In this document: positions 7,646-16,820 of the stretch, in pieces | Position numbering within the stretch: the stretch's first letter is position 1 | Layout: every line of letters begins with the position of its first letter | Origin: Scytonema sp. UIC 10036 | GTDB lineage: Bacteria; Cyanobacteriota; Cyanobacteriia; Cyanobacteriales; Nostocaceae | Reading direction: 5' to 3' | Assembly (NCBI RefSeq): GCF_009725235.1 | Contig: NZ_WJFC01000014.1 | Coordinates: forward strand, 1 to 64,000 | Length of the DNA: 64,000 nt | The notes under the pieces: generated by a model | Told to the model about the DNA's origin: nothing | Seen by the model: the letters and a program-made list of their open reading frames with translations, nothing else | The model's database searches: none | Position numbers and translations under genes: made by a program

Positions 7646-9202
7646 ATGCCAATACAACCTACATACCCAGGCGTTTATATAGAAGAAATTCCTAGTGGTG
7701 TACGCACGATTACAGGTGTATCCACTTCTATTACTGCTTTCATAGGACGTGCCAAGCGCGGTCCTGTTAACGAACCAATTACTATCAACAACTACGGCGA
7801 TTTTGAACGCATTTTCGGAGGGCTGTGGTTAGACAGTTCTCTTGGCTATGCTGTGCGGGACTTTTACCTTAATGGTGGTAGTCAAGCGATTATCGTTCGA
7901 TTGGTTCATAACGAAACTAACAATAATGAACCTAATACTAATGCTAGAAAAGCAAGCTTAAATGCTAGTGGACTTGAGCTAGAGGCTGCAAGTGAAGGAA
8001 ACTGGGGTAATTTTTTGAAAGTTCGTATCGACGATGATGTCCCTAAGGATGACAAATCCAATCAAGATGGCTTGTTTAATCTCACCATCCTAGATGAAGC
8101 AATGAGTCAAATCGAAGTATTCCGTAACGTCTCAGTGAAAAAGGATCATCCTAGACGAGTGGATATAGTTTTGCTCAATGAATCCAACTTAGTGCGGGTG
8201 AAAGTGCAAGAAGAAACTCAAACTCCCGTATTACCACCTGAAAAACCAGCTCCTACCGACCAGGAGGTTAAAGCTAGTGGCGGAGATGATGGTGGCGAGT
8301 TAACTCAGAACGACTTCATAAACAACAAAGAAGCAAAGAAAGGTCTTTATGCTTTGGAAAAAGCTGACCTATTCAATCTCCTCTGTATTCCACCCTATAA
8401 AGATGGTAACAAGAATATAGATTATGACTCTCTAGTTGATGAAGCAGCTAGATATTGCGAAAAACGCCGAGCCTTTTTCATTATTGATCCACCCAGCAAT
8501 TGGATTAATAAAGACAAAGCTAAAGAGGGTATTAAAAATTTTGGTACACCCACCAGTTATGCTGCTGTTTTCTTTCCTAGGGTTAAGCAACCAAATCCTC
8601 TGCGAAAGAACGCGATGGAAGAGTTTGCTCCCTGCGGTGCGATCGCTGGTGTGTTTGCTCGTACCGATGTTCAACGCGGAGTGTGGAAAGCGCCTGCGGG
8701 TACGGAAGCAACATTAGTGGGTGTCCCACAATTGAGTGTACCTCTGACAGATGCTGAAAACGGTGAGTTAAATCCTCTGGGTATTAACTGCTTGCGAACT
8801 TTACCAGCCGTTGGTCGTGTCATTTGGGGAGCGCGCACACGGCGAGGAGATGACCGTCTTACCGATGAGTGGAAGTATATTCCGGTTCGCCGTTTAGCTC
8901 TTTTCTTGGAAGAAAGTCTTTATCGCGGTACTCAATGGGCAGTTTTTGAGCCTAACGACGAGCCATTGTGGGCGCAGATTCGCCTAAATCTTGGGGCTTT
9001 TATGCATACGTTGTTCCGCCAAGGAGCTTTCCAAGGGCAAAAACCAGAAGACGCTTATTTTGTCAAGTGCGATAAGGAAACAACAACTCAGAATGATATA
9101 AATCTGGGTATTGTCAACATTGTGGTTGGTTTTGCTCCACTCAAACCCGCAGAATTCGTCATTATCAAGATTCAGCAAATAGCCGGACAAATAGCAGTAT
9201 AA
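7646..9202 (+). CDS. eCIS contractile sheath protein
   Basis: 518 aa phage-tail sheath family. The N-terminus YPGVYIEEIPSGVRTITGVSTSITAFIGRA is the classic sheath opening, and the C-terminal domain (GINCLRTLPAVGRVIWGARTRR and the RLALFLEESLYRGTQWAVFEPN region) carries the handshake strands. Residues about 185-235 (QTPVLPPEKPAPTDQEVKAS) form a variable Pro/Gly-rich surface insertion. It corresponds to Pvc2-4/Afp2-4; only one sheath gene is present here. The sheath polymer surrounds the inner tube and contracts to drive injection. First gene of the operon behind promoter B. Confidence 0.95.
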   Translation: MPIQPTYPGVYIEEIPSGVRTITGVSTSITAFIGRAKRGPVNEPITINNYGDFERIFGGLWLDSSLGYAVRDFYLNGGSQAIIVRLVHNETNNNEPNTNARKASLNASGLELEAASEGNWGNFLKVRIDDDVPKDDKSNQDGLFNLTILDEAMSQIEVFRNVSVKKDHPRRVDIVLLNESNLVRVKVQEETQTPVLPPEKPAPTDQEVKASGGDDGGELTQNDFINNKEAKKGLYALEKADLFNLLCIPPYKDGNKNIDYDSLVDEAARYCEKRRAFFIIDPPSNWINKDKAKEGIKNFGTPTSYAAVFFPRVKQPNPLRKNAMEEFAPCGAIAGVFARTDVQRGVWKAPAGTEATLVGVPQLSVPLTDAENGELNPLGINCLRTLPAVGRVIWGARTRRGDDRLTDEWKYIPVRRLALFLEESLYRGTQWAVFEPNDEPLWAQIRLNLGAFMHTLFRQGAFQGQKPEDAYFVKCDKETTTQNDINLGIVNIVVGFAPLKPAEFVIIKIQQIAGQIAV

Positions 9203-9221
9203 GGACAAAGGACAGAAATAT

Positions 9222-9695
9222 ATGCCTTCTATTTCAGGAACTCGTTTAGACTTTTACAAAAACTTCAAATTTAAAGTCAGAATGGACGGTCAGGTTGTGG
9301 CTGCGGTAAGTAAAGTCAGTGGTTTGAAGCGCACAACTGAAGTGATAGAACACCGCACAGGTGGTGACCCTAGTACTGTTTATAAGTCTCCAGGACAAAG
9401 CAAGTACGAGGCTATTACTCTAGAACGGGGTATTACTAAAGATTTGAAGTTTGAAGAATGGGCAAACAAAGTGTGGGCGCTTGGTGGTAGCCCAGAAGTT
9501 TCCTTGGCTGACTTCCGTAAAGATATCATCATTGAGGTTTACGATGAAGGCAATCAAAATAAAGTGACTTCTTATAATGTTTTCGGTTGCTGGGTTTCGG
9601 AATATCAAGCTTTACCTGACCTTGATGCTAGTGCTAATGCTGTTGCGATTGAGTACATAAAACTCGAAAACGAAGGTTGGGAGCGCGGCGCTTAA
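9222..9695 (+). CDS. eCIS inner tube protein
   Basis: 157 aa, T4 gp19-like/Hcp-like tube family (Pvc1/Afp1 type). Typical stretches are NFKFKVRMDGQVVAAVSKVSGLKR, TEVIEHRTGGDP and the C-terminal YQALPDLDASANAVAIEYIKLENEGWER. It polymerises as hexameric rings forming the injected tube that holds cargo. It lies 19 bp after the sheath gene; the GGGCGC palindrome after its stop (9704-9731) may modulate downstream mRNA levels so that sheath and tube are made in excess. Confidence 0.95.
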   Translation: MPSISGTRLDFYKNFKFKVRMDGQVVAAVSKVSGLKRTTEVIEHRTGGDPSTVYKSPGQSKYEAITLERGITKDLKFEEWANKVWALGGSPEVSLADFRKDIIIEVYDEGNQNKVTSYNVFGCWVSEYQALPDLDASANAVAIEYIKLENEGWERGA

Positions 9696-9703
9696 GGAAA
9701 AGA

Positions 9704-9731
9704 TGTAAGGGCGCAAGCATGAGCGCCCCTA
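9704..9731. repeat. GGGCGC dispersed palindrome between tube and baseplate genes
   Basis: GTAAGGGCGCAAGCATGAGC followed by GCCCCTAC. It forms a stem in the eCIS transcript just after the tube gene. Confidence 0.7.
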
Positions 9732-9777
9732 CGACCAATGTATATGTATCATGCATTTTGTGGATTGGTATTAGATT

Positions 9778-10572
9778 ATGCGATCGCTATCATCCTTAGA
9801 ACTGTTCAATATTTGGGACTGGGGACATAACCAGCCATCTTGGTCTAGAGCTATCAAGCTACTAGCCACTGCTTGTCCTGATGTACCCCTAGAGACACTT
9901 ACCCAGATTAGTATTGGTCAGCGCGATGCAATGCTGCTAACTTTACGGGAGTGGACTTTTGGTTCACAACTGGCAAGTCAAACAGCCTGTCCGAAGTGTG
10001 GTGAACCTCTAGAACTCAACTTTAATGTTGCAGATGTCCGTATTGTATCACCTCAACTTGAACCAGTAGAGAAATTTTCTCTCTCCCAAGGTGAGTATCA
10101 GGTGAGCTTTCGTCTTCCTAACACATCAGACTTGATGGCGATTTGCACTTCTACTTGCAAAGATGTTTTGTCCAACCCACAACAGCACAACGCTCTAACA
10201 ACGAACCAACAGTTAAAAACGGCTCAACAAGTTTTGCTCGATCGCTGTATCTTATCCGTCACTCATAACAGTGAAAGTTTATCACTTAATAAATTACCAC
10301 CCAATATAATTGATACAGTTATTGCAGAAATGGCTCAGGCTGACCCGCAAGCGAATGTACCAATAGATACTTCTTGCCCTGCTTGCGGTCACGAATGGCA
10401 ATTAGTATTTGACATTGTGTCCTTCTTTTGGAGCGAAATTAACGCTTGGGGACTTCGCATTTTACGGGATGTGCATACCTTGGCTACTGCTTATGGCTGG
10501 CGCGAGGCTGACATTCTGACTATGAGTCCTAGACGACGGCAACTGTATTTAGATATGGTGGTGAGTAGATGA
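9778..10572 (+). CDS. T4 gp26-like baseplate protein with zinc-binding pairs
   Basis: 264 aa. Two CxxC pairs, C71/C74 (CPKCGE) and C200/C203 (CPACGHEW), flank a central helical region and probably coordinate one zinc. The C-terminal SEINAWGLRILRDVHTLATAYGWREADILTMSPRRRQLYL matches the T4-like baseplate family encoded in eCIS operons. It probably serves in baseplate assembly. It overlaps the repeat protein gene by 4 nt (ATGA at 10569-10572). Confidence 0.85.
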   Translation: MRSLSSLELFNIWDWGHNQPSWSRAIKLLATACPDVPLETLTQISIGQRDAMLLTLREWTFGSQLASQTACPKCGEPLELNFNVADVRIVSPQLEPVEKFSLSQGEYQVSFRLPNTSDLMAICTSTCKDVLSNPQQHNALTTNQQLKTAQQVLLDRCILSVTHNSESLSLNKLPPNIIDTVIAEMAQADPQANVPIDTSCPACGHEWQLVFDIVSFFWSEINAWGLRILRDVHTLATAYGWREADILTMSPRRRQLYLDMVVSR

Positions 10573-13286
10573 ATAATTATCTTAACCAATTGGTGGCGAA
10601 AAACCTCAACTTGGTCGATACAGTTCAACCGTTTCTGCTGTCGATATTTGGTTTTTTACCAGGGTCTTCTATAGAATTGGGGAATGAGCAAAATTGGGGA
10701 ATCAATCAAGAAATTGTCACAGGTGATAATCAAGATTCCGCCATAACAACTGGGTTGGAAACAAGTCCAGAGGCTCACATATTTAGAAACTCTGACATTG
10801 CACAGCCGTTAGACCTGCAAGCGATCGCTGCGCCAACGTCTTCGACAAACGCAAATCAATCACAAACATCGGACGATATAAACGATCCACCGTCAACTAG
10901 TTTAACCCCAAGACCTACTCACTACTGGGAACAACCCGATTCCCAGCAATCGCCACGATCTATGGCGATCGCCTCTGATAAATCTTTGTTGCTAAACACA
11001 GAAACACAGCCGTTAACGCTAGCACAAACGACGCAAACAAATACTCCCTTACCACATCAAACGGTCAAACAACTAACACAGCCTGCAAAACAATCATTGG
11101 GACAGGAACCAGTTAAAAGTCATCCTGGGGTTTCTCTTCCCCAATACCAACAGATGGTATCAAAAGGAAAATCACCAATGATACCAGAGTCAGAACTAGT
11201 AGTAACAGAACAGACATCTGATAAAATACTGCCTACTGTGGAGAAACTCCAATTAACTTCGACTGCTGATGTGGAAGCGATCGCTTCTTTATCATTCTTG
11301 TCAGTAAAATCACAGCATGCTTCTGTGCCTTTATTAACTCAGCAGCAGGGAACTGAAAGCGATCGCTTTGTTCCATCCTCACCATCATTAAAGGTAATGA
11401 GGGAGCAACCCGATTCCCCGCAGTCGCCACAACCGATGGCGATCGCGCCCGATGGATCTTTGTTGCTAAACACAGAAACACAGCCGTTAACGCTAGCACC
11501 AACGACGCAAACAAATACTCCCTTACCATATCAAACGGTCAAACAACTAACACAGCCTACAAAACAATCATTGGGACAGGAACCAGTTAAAAGTCATCCT
11601 GGCGTTTCTCTTCCCCAATACCAACAGATGGTATCAAAAGGAAAATTACCAATGATACCAGAGTCAGAACCAGTAGTAACAGAACAGACATCTGATAAAA
11701 TACTGCCTAGTGTGGAGAAACCTCAATTAACTTCGACTGCTGATGTGGAAGCGATCGCTCCCTTATCATCGTTCTCAGTAAAATCACAGTCTATTTCTGT
11801 ACCTTTATTAACTCAACAGCAGGGAACTGAAAGCGATCGCTTTGTTCCATCCTCACCATCATCAAAGGTAATGAGGGAGCAACCAGATTCCCAGCAGTTG
11901 CCACAACCGATGGCGATCGCCTCTGATAAATCTTTATTGCTAAACACAGAAACACAGCCGTTAACGCTAGCACAAACGACGCAAACAAATACTCCCTTAC
12001 CACATCAAACGGTCAAACAACTAACACAGCCTGTAAAACAATCATTGGGACAGGAACCAGTTAAAAGTCATCTTGGCGTTTCTCTTCCCCAATACCAACA
12101 GATGGTATCAAAAGGAAAATTACCAATGATACCAGAGTCAGAACCAGTAGTAACAGAACAGACATCTGATAAAATACTGCCTAGTGTGGAGAAACCTCAA
12201 TTAACTTCGACTGCTGATGTGGAAGCGATCGCTCCCTTATCATCGTTGCCAGTCAAATCACAGTCTGTTTCTGAGCCCTTATTAACTCAACAGCAAGAAA
12301 CTCAAAACAATCGCTTTGTTCCACCCTCACCATCATTAAAGGTAATGAGGGAGCAACCCGATTCCCAGCAGTCGCCACAACCGATGGCGATCGCCCCCGA
12401 TCAATCTTTATTCCTGAACACAGAAATACAGCCGTTAACACCAGCACCAACGACGGAAACCTCACATCCAGGGATCGAACAACTAACACAGCCTGCAAAA
12501 CAATCATTAGGACAGCTACCAGTTAAAAGTTATCCTGCAGTTCCTGCTTTCCAGTCCCAACAGATGGTATCACTTGGAAAATTACCAACGATACCAGAGT
12601 CAGAACCAGCGGTAATAAAACGGACATCTGATAAAATACTGCCTACTGAACAGAGACTGCAATTAACGTCCTCTAGTCATGGAGAAGCGATCGCTCCTTT
12701 ATTATCATCGGCAGTAAAATCACAGCCTGTTTCTGTGCCTTTATTAACTCAACAGCAAGAAACTCAAAACAATCGGTTTGTTTCATCCTCACCATCATCA
12801 AAGGTAATGAGGGAGCAACCAGATTCCCAGCAATCGCCACAACCTATGGCGATCGCTCCTGACAAATCTTTGTTCCTGAACACAGAAACACATCCGTTAA
12901 CACCAGCAGCAACGACGGAAACAAATACTCCCTTCTCACATCAAGCAGTAGAACAACTAACACAGCCTGCAAAGCAATTATTGGGACAGCAAGCAGTTAA
13001 AATTCACCCTATTTCTCTTTTACAAGACCACTCCCCACAGCCCACACCCAATATTATTGAACCGAGAAATGATGATTCTCGTCCCGATTCTATCTTCATC
13101 TCAGCCAGCAGACAAGAACGACAACAGAGGGAATCATTCGCTCATTCAACAACACCTACTATTCAAGTTTCCATTGGTTCTATGGAAATTCGCACACCAC
13201 TACCACCACCACGACCAAAGCCAAGACCAAAACCACCTGTGATGAGTTTAGATGAATACTTACGCCAACGTTCTAGGGGGAGGTGA
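10569..13286 (+). CDS. Repetitive Pro/Gln-rich eCIS protein
   Basis: 905 aa. Residues about 120-820 are five tandem repeats of about 158 residues, each with EQPDS, MAIA, LNTETQPLT, KQLTQP, PVKSHPGVSLPQYQQMVS, IPESE, TSDKILP and LLTQQQ. The region is low-complexity and predicted disordered (Pro, Gln, Ser, Thr). The C-terminal tail IQVSIGSMEIRTPLPPPRP...MSLDEYLRQRSRGR is the conserved part of a gene often seen at this spot in eCIS operons. Function unknown. Because no tape-measure gene is recognisable in the locus, a length-control or scaffold role is possible but speculative. Confidence 0.85.
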   Translation: MNNYLNQLVAKNLNLVDTVQPFLLSIFGFLPGSSIELGNEQNWGINQEIVTGDNQDSAITTGLETSPEAHIFRNSDIAQPLDLQAIAAPTSSTNANQSQTSDDINDPPSTSLTPRPTHYWEQPDSQQSPRSMAIASDKSLLLNTETQPLTLAQTTQTNTPLPHQTVKQLTQPAKQSLGQEPVKSHPGVSLPQYQQMVSKGKSPMIPESELVVTEQTSDKILPTVEKLQLTSTADVEAIASLSFLSVKSQHASVPLLTQQQGTESDRFVPSSPSLKVMREQPDSPQSPQPMAIAPDGSLLLNTETQPLTLAPTTQTNTPLPYQTVKQLTQPTKQSLGQEPVKSHPGVSLPQYQQMVSKGKLPMIPESEPVVTEQTSDKILPSVEKPQLTSTADVEAIAPLSSFSVKSQSISVPLLTQQQGTESDRFVPSSPSSKVMREQPDSQQLPQPMAIASDKSLLLNTETQPLTLAQTTQTNTPLPHQTVKQLTQPVKQSLGQEPVKSHLGVSLPQYQQMVSKGKLPMIPESEPVVTEQTSDKILPSVEKPQLTSTADVEAIAPLSSLPVKSQSVSEPLLTQQQETQNNRFVPPSPSLKVMREQPDSQQSPQPMAIAPDQSLFLNTEIQPLTPAPTTETSHPGIEQLTQPAKQSLGQLPVKSYPAVPAFQSQQMVSLGKLPTIPESEPAVIKRTSDKILPTEQRLQLTSSSHGEAIAPLLSSAVKSQPVSVPLLTQQQETQNNRFVSSSPSSKVMREQPDSQQSPQPMAIAPDKSLFLNTETHPLTPAATTETNTPFSHQAVEQLTQPAKQLLGQQAVKIHPISLLQDHSPQPTPNIIEPRNDDSRPDSIFISASRQERQQRESFAHSTTPTIQVSIGSMEIRTPLPPPRPKPRPKPPVMSLDEYLRQRSRGR
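10926..12990 (+). repeat. Tandem coding repeats, period about 474 bp
   Basis: The unit start (GAGCAACCCGATTCCCAGCA or close variant) recurs at about 10928, 11402, 11877, 12352 and 12811, giving periods of 474, 475, 475 and 459 bp. The first four units are nearly identical at DNA level, the last diverged, which suggests recent expansion. Many units hold a HIP1 octamer. Confidence 0.85.
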
Positions 13287-13291
13287 GCAAG

Positions 13292-14530
13292 ATGAGTAAC
13301 GCATTATCTATTGCTGCTGTGACCACAACATTACGTTTCTTGTTACAGCGAAGATTTGACACCGAAGGTGGTGGGACTGTCGTGACAACAAAACCTTTGG
13401 ATAAAGTACGAGATAACAGTATTAGTAACGGAAATCAGGTTAATCTATTTCTTTATCATACGCAAATTCACCCAGGTTGGCGCAACATGGATATGCCTGA
13501 CCAAGTAAAGCCAGGTGAAACAGCACAGCCACTATTACCGTTAAACCTCTACTACTTACTCACTGCTTATTCTCAAAATGATGATTACCCAGAACCTACC
13601 AGTCATCGTTTGCTTGGTTTAGCAATGAGTGTTTTTCACGACCATTCTATACTGACTCCTGCTGATATTAAAGCTGCTTTGCCTACAACCACAGATTACG
13701 ACCTCGACCAACAGCTTGAACAGGTGCGAATTGTTTACCAAGCGCTATCTGTGGAAGAGTCATTTAATCTGTGGACAACTTTTCAGTCTCCGTATCGGAT
13801 CTCAGCAGCTTATGAGGTGTCGGTGGTGTTAATTGAAAGTGGACTGAGTACGAAAACTCCATTACCAGCTATTAGACGCCAAGCTGATGACAGTGGGGCG
13901 ATTCTCCGGTCTGACCTGATGTCTTTTTTACCAATACTACAGTCAGTGCAGTTACCGAATCAGCAAGCTAGTGCCAGATTAGGAGATGTTCTCGTTCTCA
14001 ATGGTGATAATTTAAACGGTGAAAGTTTAGTTATATTATTTACAAATACTCGTAGAGAAATTACTGTAGAATTACCATCCCCGACAGAGAGAACGGCGAA
14101 AGAAATTAGGGTACAATTGCCTGATGAAGCTGCTAACTGGGTAGCTGGTTTTTATACTGTAGCAGTGAGAGTCACCCGGACTGGGGAACAGACGCGGACT
14201 AGTAATGAGTTATCTTTTTCGCTAGCGCCAAAAATTTTGGATATCATACCACGTCAGGCACAGCGGGATGCTAATGGGGAGGTGTTGCTGACTGTGGTTT
14301 ACAGTCCCCTGGTGCGACCAGAACAGCGGGTGGCTTTGTTATTAGGAGACAGAGAAATTGTAGCACCACCCCGAACGACTACCACAGATCGGCTAGAGTT
14401 TCGGATTACTGGGGTAAAACCAGGTGAGTATTTTGTGCGATCGCGCATTGATGGAGTAGATAGTTTGCTGGTGGATCGGACTGTGACACCGCCAGTCTTC
14501 GACCAGAACCAGAAGGTGACAATTGTATGA
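13292..14530 (+). CDS. Pvc16-type eCIS cap protein (DUF4255 plus TIG-like domain)
   Basis: 412 aa from ATG 13292, which has GGGGGAGG 9 nt upstream; GTG 13283 overlapping the previous stop is an alternative. The N-terminal ~190 residues are DUF4255 (VTTTLRFLLQRRF, VNLFLYHTQIHPGWRNMD, LPLNLYYLLTAYS), the Pvc16/Afp16 family that caps the distal end of the tube-sheath. The C-terminal ~180 residues look like Ig/TIG beta domains (ARLGDVLVLNGDNLNGESLVILF; KILDIIPRQAQ). Stop overlaps the ATPase start (ATGA). Confidence 0.9.
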   Translation: MSNALSIAAVTTTLRFLLQRRFDTEGGGTVVTTKPLDKVRDNSISNGNQVNLFLYHTQIHPGWRNMDMPDQVKPGETAQPLLPLNLYYLLTAYSQNDDYPEPTSHRLLGLAMSVFHDHSILTPADIKAALPTTTDYDLDQQLEQVRIVYQALSVEESFNLWTTFQSPYRISAAYEVSVVLIESGLSTKTPLPAIRRQADDSGAILRSDLMSFLPILQSVQLPNQQASARLGDVLVLNGDNLNGESLVILFTNTRREITVELPSPTERTAKEIRVQLPDEAANWVAGFYTVAVRVTRTGEQTRTSNELSFSLAPKILDIIPRQAQRDANGEVLLTVVYSPLVRPEQRVALLLGDREIVAPPRTTTTDRLEFRITGVKPGEYFVRSRIDGVDSLLVDRTVTPPVFDQNQKVTIV

Positions 14531-16575
14531 GCGAGATGAATAACTGGTTACAACAAAACCAAAAATACTTGGGTCAAGCGCTGGGTTGGTTGCGATCGCG
14601 TCTGCAGGAAATAGCAAAATTACCAGATGCAGAAATCCCAGAGGTAAAAGAATTTCCCACTGGCGAGGGGATGAATCCGCCACCAGCGCTGATTTTGTTA
14701 AGCCATAAATTAGGGCTATCGCGCTTTGAGCAACAGGTGCTACTATTATGTGTAGCTATGGAGTTAGATACTCGTATAGCTCGTCTGTGCGCCAAAGCGC
14801 AGGATAATGAGTACCAGCCTTACCCCACATTTGCCCTAGCTTTATCCCTATTCGACGAATCTGCTTGGAATGCCCTTTCTTGGGAAAGTCCCTTACGGTA
14901 TTGGCGATTAATTGAAATTCACCAGTCGGGTGTGCAACCGCTGACTAGTAGTGCGTTGCGTGCTGATGAGAGAATTGTTCACTATATCAAAGGGTTAAAT
15001 ATTTTAGATGACCGCTTGGCATCATTATTAATGCCACTGTCAACTGAAGAATGGGAGGTAGAATTACCCCATTCCCAGCAGACTGTTGTGGAGTCAATTT
15101 TCCAACAACTGGCACATACTGGCAGAGGGCAACCTTTACCTGTGATACAGTTAGTGGGGGCAGATTCCCAGAGTAAACAACTCATAGCCCAGCAAGTAGT
15201 AGCCGCGATGGATAGATACATCTATCGGCTACCGGTGGAACTATTACCCAGCAACGCCAGTGAGTTAGAAACCCTTGCCCGTCTTTGGCAACGAGAAACT
15301 TTGTTATTACCCCTGGCTTTATATTTAGATGCCCAAGAGGTGGACGGGAAACAGCATCAGGAAGGAGAATTACCACCCCTGCATCGGTTTCTTCACCGCA
15401 GTGGCGGGCTAATTTTTCTGAGTACCCGTGAAGCACGGCAGAATTTAGGACTACCAACCATTGTTGTAGATATAGATAAACCTACAGCACAAGAACAACA
15501 AGCCCTCTGGGAGGCGGTGCTAGATTCTTCTTCACAGGAGTATGCGGGAATATTAGCCACTCAGTTTAATCTGAATGTAGTGGCAATTAGGCAAATTGCC
15601 GAGACTGCACAGGCGGAAAGCTCAAATTCAGCAATGAATAATCAGATAGAATTGCCTGGGAGTTTGCCCAGATCCAAAATCCAAAATCCAAAATCTAAAA
15701 TCCAAAATCATTTATGGTCTGGTTGTCTCGCCAGTACCCGCCCACAGTTGGATTCCCTCGCCCAACGCCTCAACCCCAAAGCCACTTGGGATGATATTGT
15801 TCTCCCACCAGAAGAGACAAACTTATTGCAGCAAATAGCCGAACAAATCCGCCAGCGCAGTCAAGTTTATCAACATTGGGGATTTGATAAACGCATGAAT
15901 CGGGGTATGGGTATCAGCGCCTTGTTTGCAGGGGAAAGCGGTACAGGGAAGACAATGGCTGCGGAAGTGATAGCCAATGATTTGCAACTCCATCTCTATC
16001 GGATTGACCTTTCGGCGGTGGTTAACAAATATATCGGCGAAACAGAGAAAAATCTGCGGCGATTGTTTGATGCGGCGGAAGATGGGGGGGCGATTTTGTT
16101 TTTTGATGAAGCGGATGCTTTATTTGGCAAACGTTCCGAGGTGAGAGACAGTCATGACCGTCACGCCAACATTGAGGTAAATTATCTATTGCAGAGAATG
16201 GAAGCGTATCGCGGTTTGGCAATTTTGGCAACTAATCTTAAGAGTTCTATAGACCAAGCCTTTATGCGCCGCTTGCGGTTTATTGTCAATTTTCCCTTTC
16301 CTGGCGTGGCTGAACGTCAGGTGATGTGGGAGAAGGTGTTTCCACCACAGACACCAAAAGAGGATTTAGATTATCAGCGCTTGGCGCGGTTGAATTTGAC
16401 TGGTGCAAGTATCCACAATGTGGCGTTGAATGCAGCTTTTTTGGCAGCGCAAGGGGGTACACCTGTGACAATGGCGCAGGTGTTAGCAGCAGCGCGGAGT
16501 GAGTTTCGCAAATTGGATCGACCCGTGAATGAGGCAGATTTTCGGGTTTTAGTACCTACAGGAGTTAGGGGATGA
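14527..16575 (+). CDS. Pvc15-type AAA+ ATPase of the eCIS
   Basis: 682 aa. The C-terminal half is an AAA+ module with Walker A GESGTGKT (residues 469-476) and Walker B ILFFDEADALFGKR (about 523-536), plus a sensor/arginine region (LKSSIDQAFMRRLRFIVNFPFP). The N-terminal half is the winged-helix/degenerate AAA region usual in Pvc15/Afp15. It probably disassembles or remodels misfolded sheath or loads cargo. An in-frame heptanucleotide repeat (15670-15709) adds a RSKIQNPKSKIQN linker just before the ATPase core. It overlaps both neighbours by ATGA. Confidence 0.93.
   Translation: MSEMNNWLQQNQKYLGQALGWLRSRLQEIAKLPDAEIPEVKEFPTGEGMNPPPALILLSHKLGLSRFEQQVLLLCVAMELDTRIARLCAKAQDNEYQPYPTFALALSLFDESAWNALSWESPLRYWRLIEIHQSGVQPLTSSALRADERIVHYIKGLNILDDRLASLLMPLSTEEWEVELPHSQQTVVESIFQQLAHTGRGQPLPVIQLVGADSQSKQLIAQQVVAAMDRYIYRLPVELLPSNASELETLARLWQRETLLLPLALYLDAQEVDGKQHQEGELPPLHRFLHRSGGLIFLSTREARQNLGLPTIVVDIDKPTAQEQQALWEAVLDSSSQEYAGILATQFNLNVVAIRQIAETAQAESSNSAMNNQIELPGSLPRSKIQNPKSKIQNHLWSGCLASTRPQLDSLAQRLNPKATWDDIVLPPEETNLLQQIAEQIRQRSQVYQHWGFDKRMNRGMGISALFAGESGTGKTMAAEVIANDLQLHLYRIDLSAVVNKYIGETEKNLRRLFDAAEDGGAILFFDEADALFGKRSEVRDSHDRHANIEVNYLLQRMEAYRGLAILATNLKSSIDQAFMRRLRFIVNFPFPGVAERQVMWEKVFPPQTPKEDLDYQRLARLNLTGASIHNVALNAAFLAAQGGTPVTMAQVLAAARSEFRKLDRPVNEADFRVLVPTGVRG
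15670..15709 (+). repeat. Heptanucleotide tandem repeat inside the ATPase gene
   Basis: Five or more units of AAAATCC (one AAAATCT). Its frame-neutral translation is SKIQNPK repeats. The same heptamer, as GGATTTT on the plus strand, occurs in spacers near 44462 and 54027. Confidence 0.8.
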
Positions 16576-16820
16576 ATATCAACATTGATATAGAAAAGCT
16601 GGTTTTTGAGGGGATGGCTATGTCTCCCAGTCAGAGGCGGTTGTTGCAAGGGGCGGTGGAGGCGGAATTGGGGCGATTGCTGGCTACTGAGGGGATACCA
16701 GATAAGTGGAAAGGGGGTGGGGTAGTGCCTACGGGTGCTATTCAAATAAAGCCAGGAACGAATTTCACTCAGATAGGGCAGCAAATTGCACAAGGAATAT
16801 ATGGAGGAATGAAACCATGA
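16572..16820 (+). CDS. Small conserved eCIS-associated protein
   Basis: 82 aa. It starts INIDIEKLVFEGMAMSPSQRRLLQGAVEAELGRLLA and ends in a Gly/Pro-rich part (GTNFTQIGQQIAQGIYGGMKP). Proteins of this pattern occur between the ATPase and the DUF4157 gene in cyanobacterial eCIS operons; no function is known to me. It overlaps the ATPase stop and the effector start by ATGA, so expression is coupled to both. It might act as a chaperone or loading factor for the downstream effector, by position only. Confidence 0.8.
   Translation: MNINIDIEKLVFEGMAMSPSQRRLLQGAVEAELGRLLATEGIPDKWKGGGVVPTGAIQIKPGTNFTQIGQQIAQGIYGGMKP

Noticed and set aside
8432..8717. Overlapping frames on both strands inside the sheath gene
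   Set aside because: The sheath frame is strongly supported over this interval; these are by-products of its codon use.
10926..12990. Regular repeats resembling a CRISPR-like array
   Set aside because: Period of 474 bp, no unique spacers, and the repeats are coding in one frame; protein tandem repeats instead.
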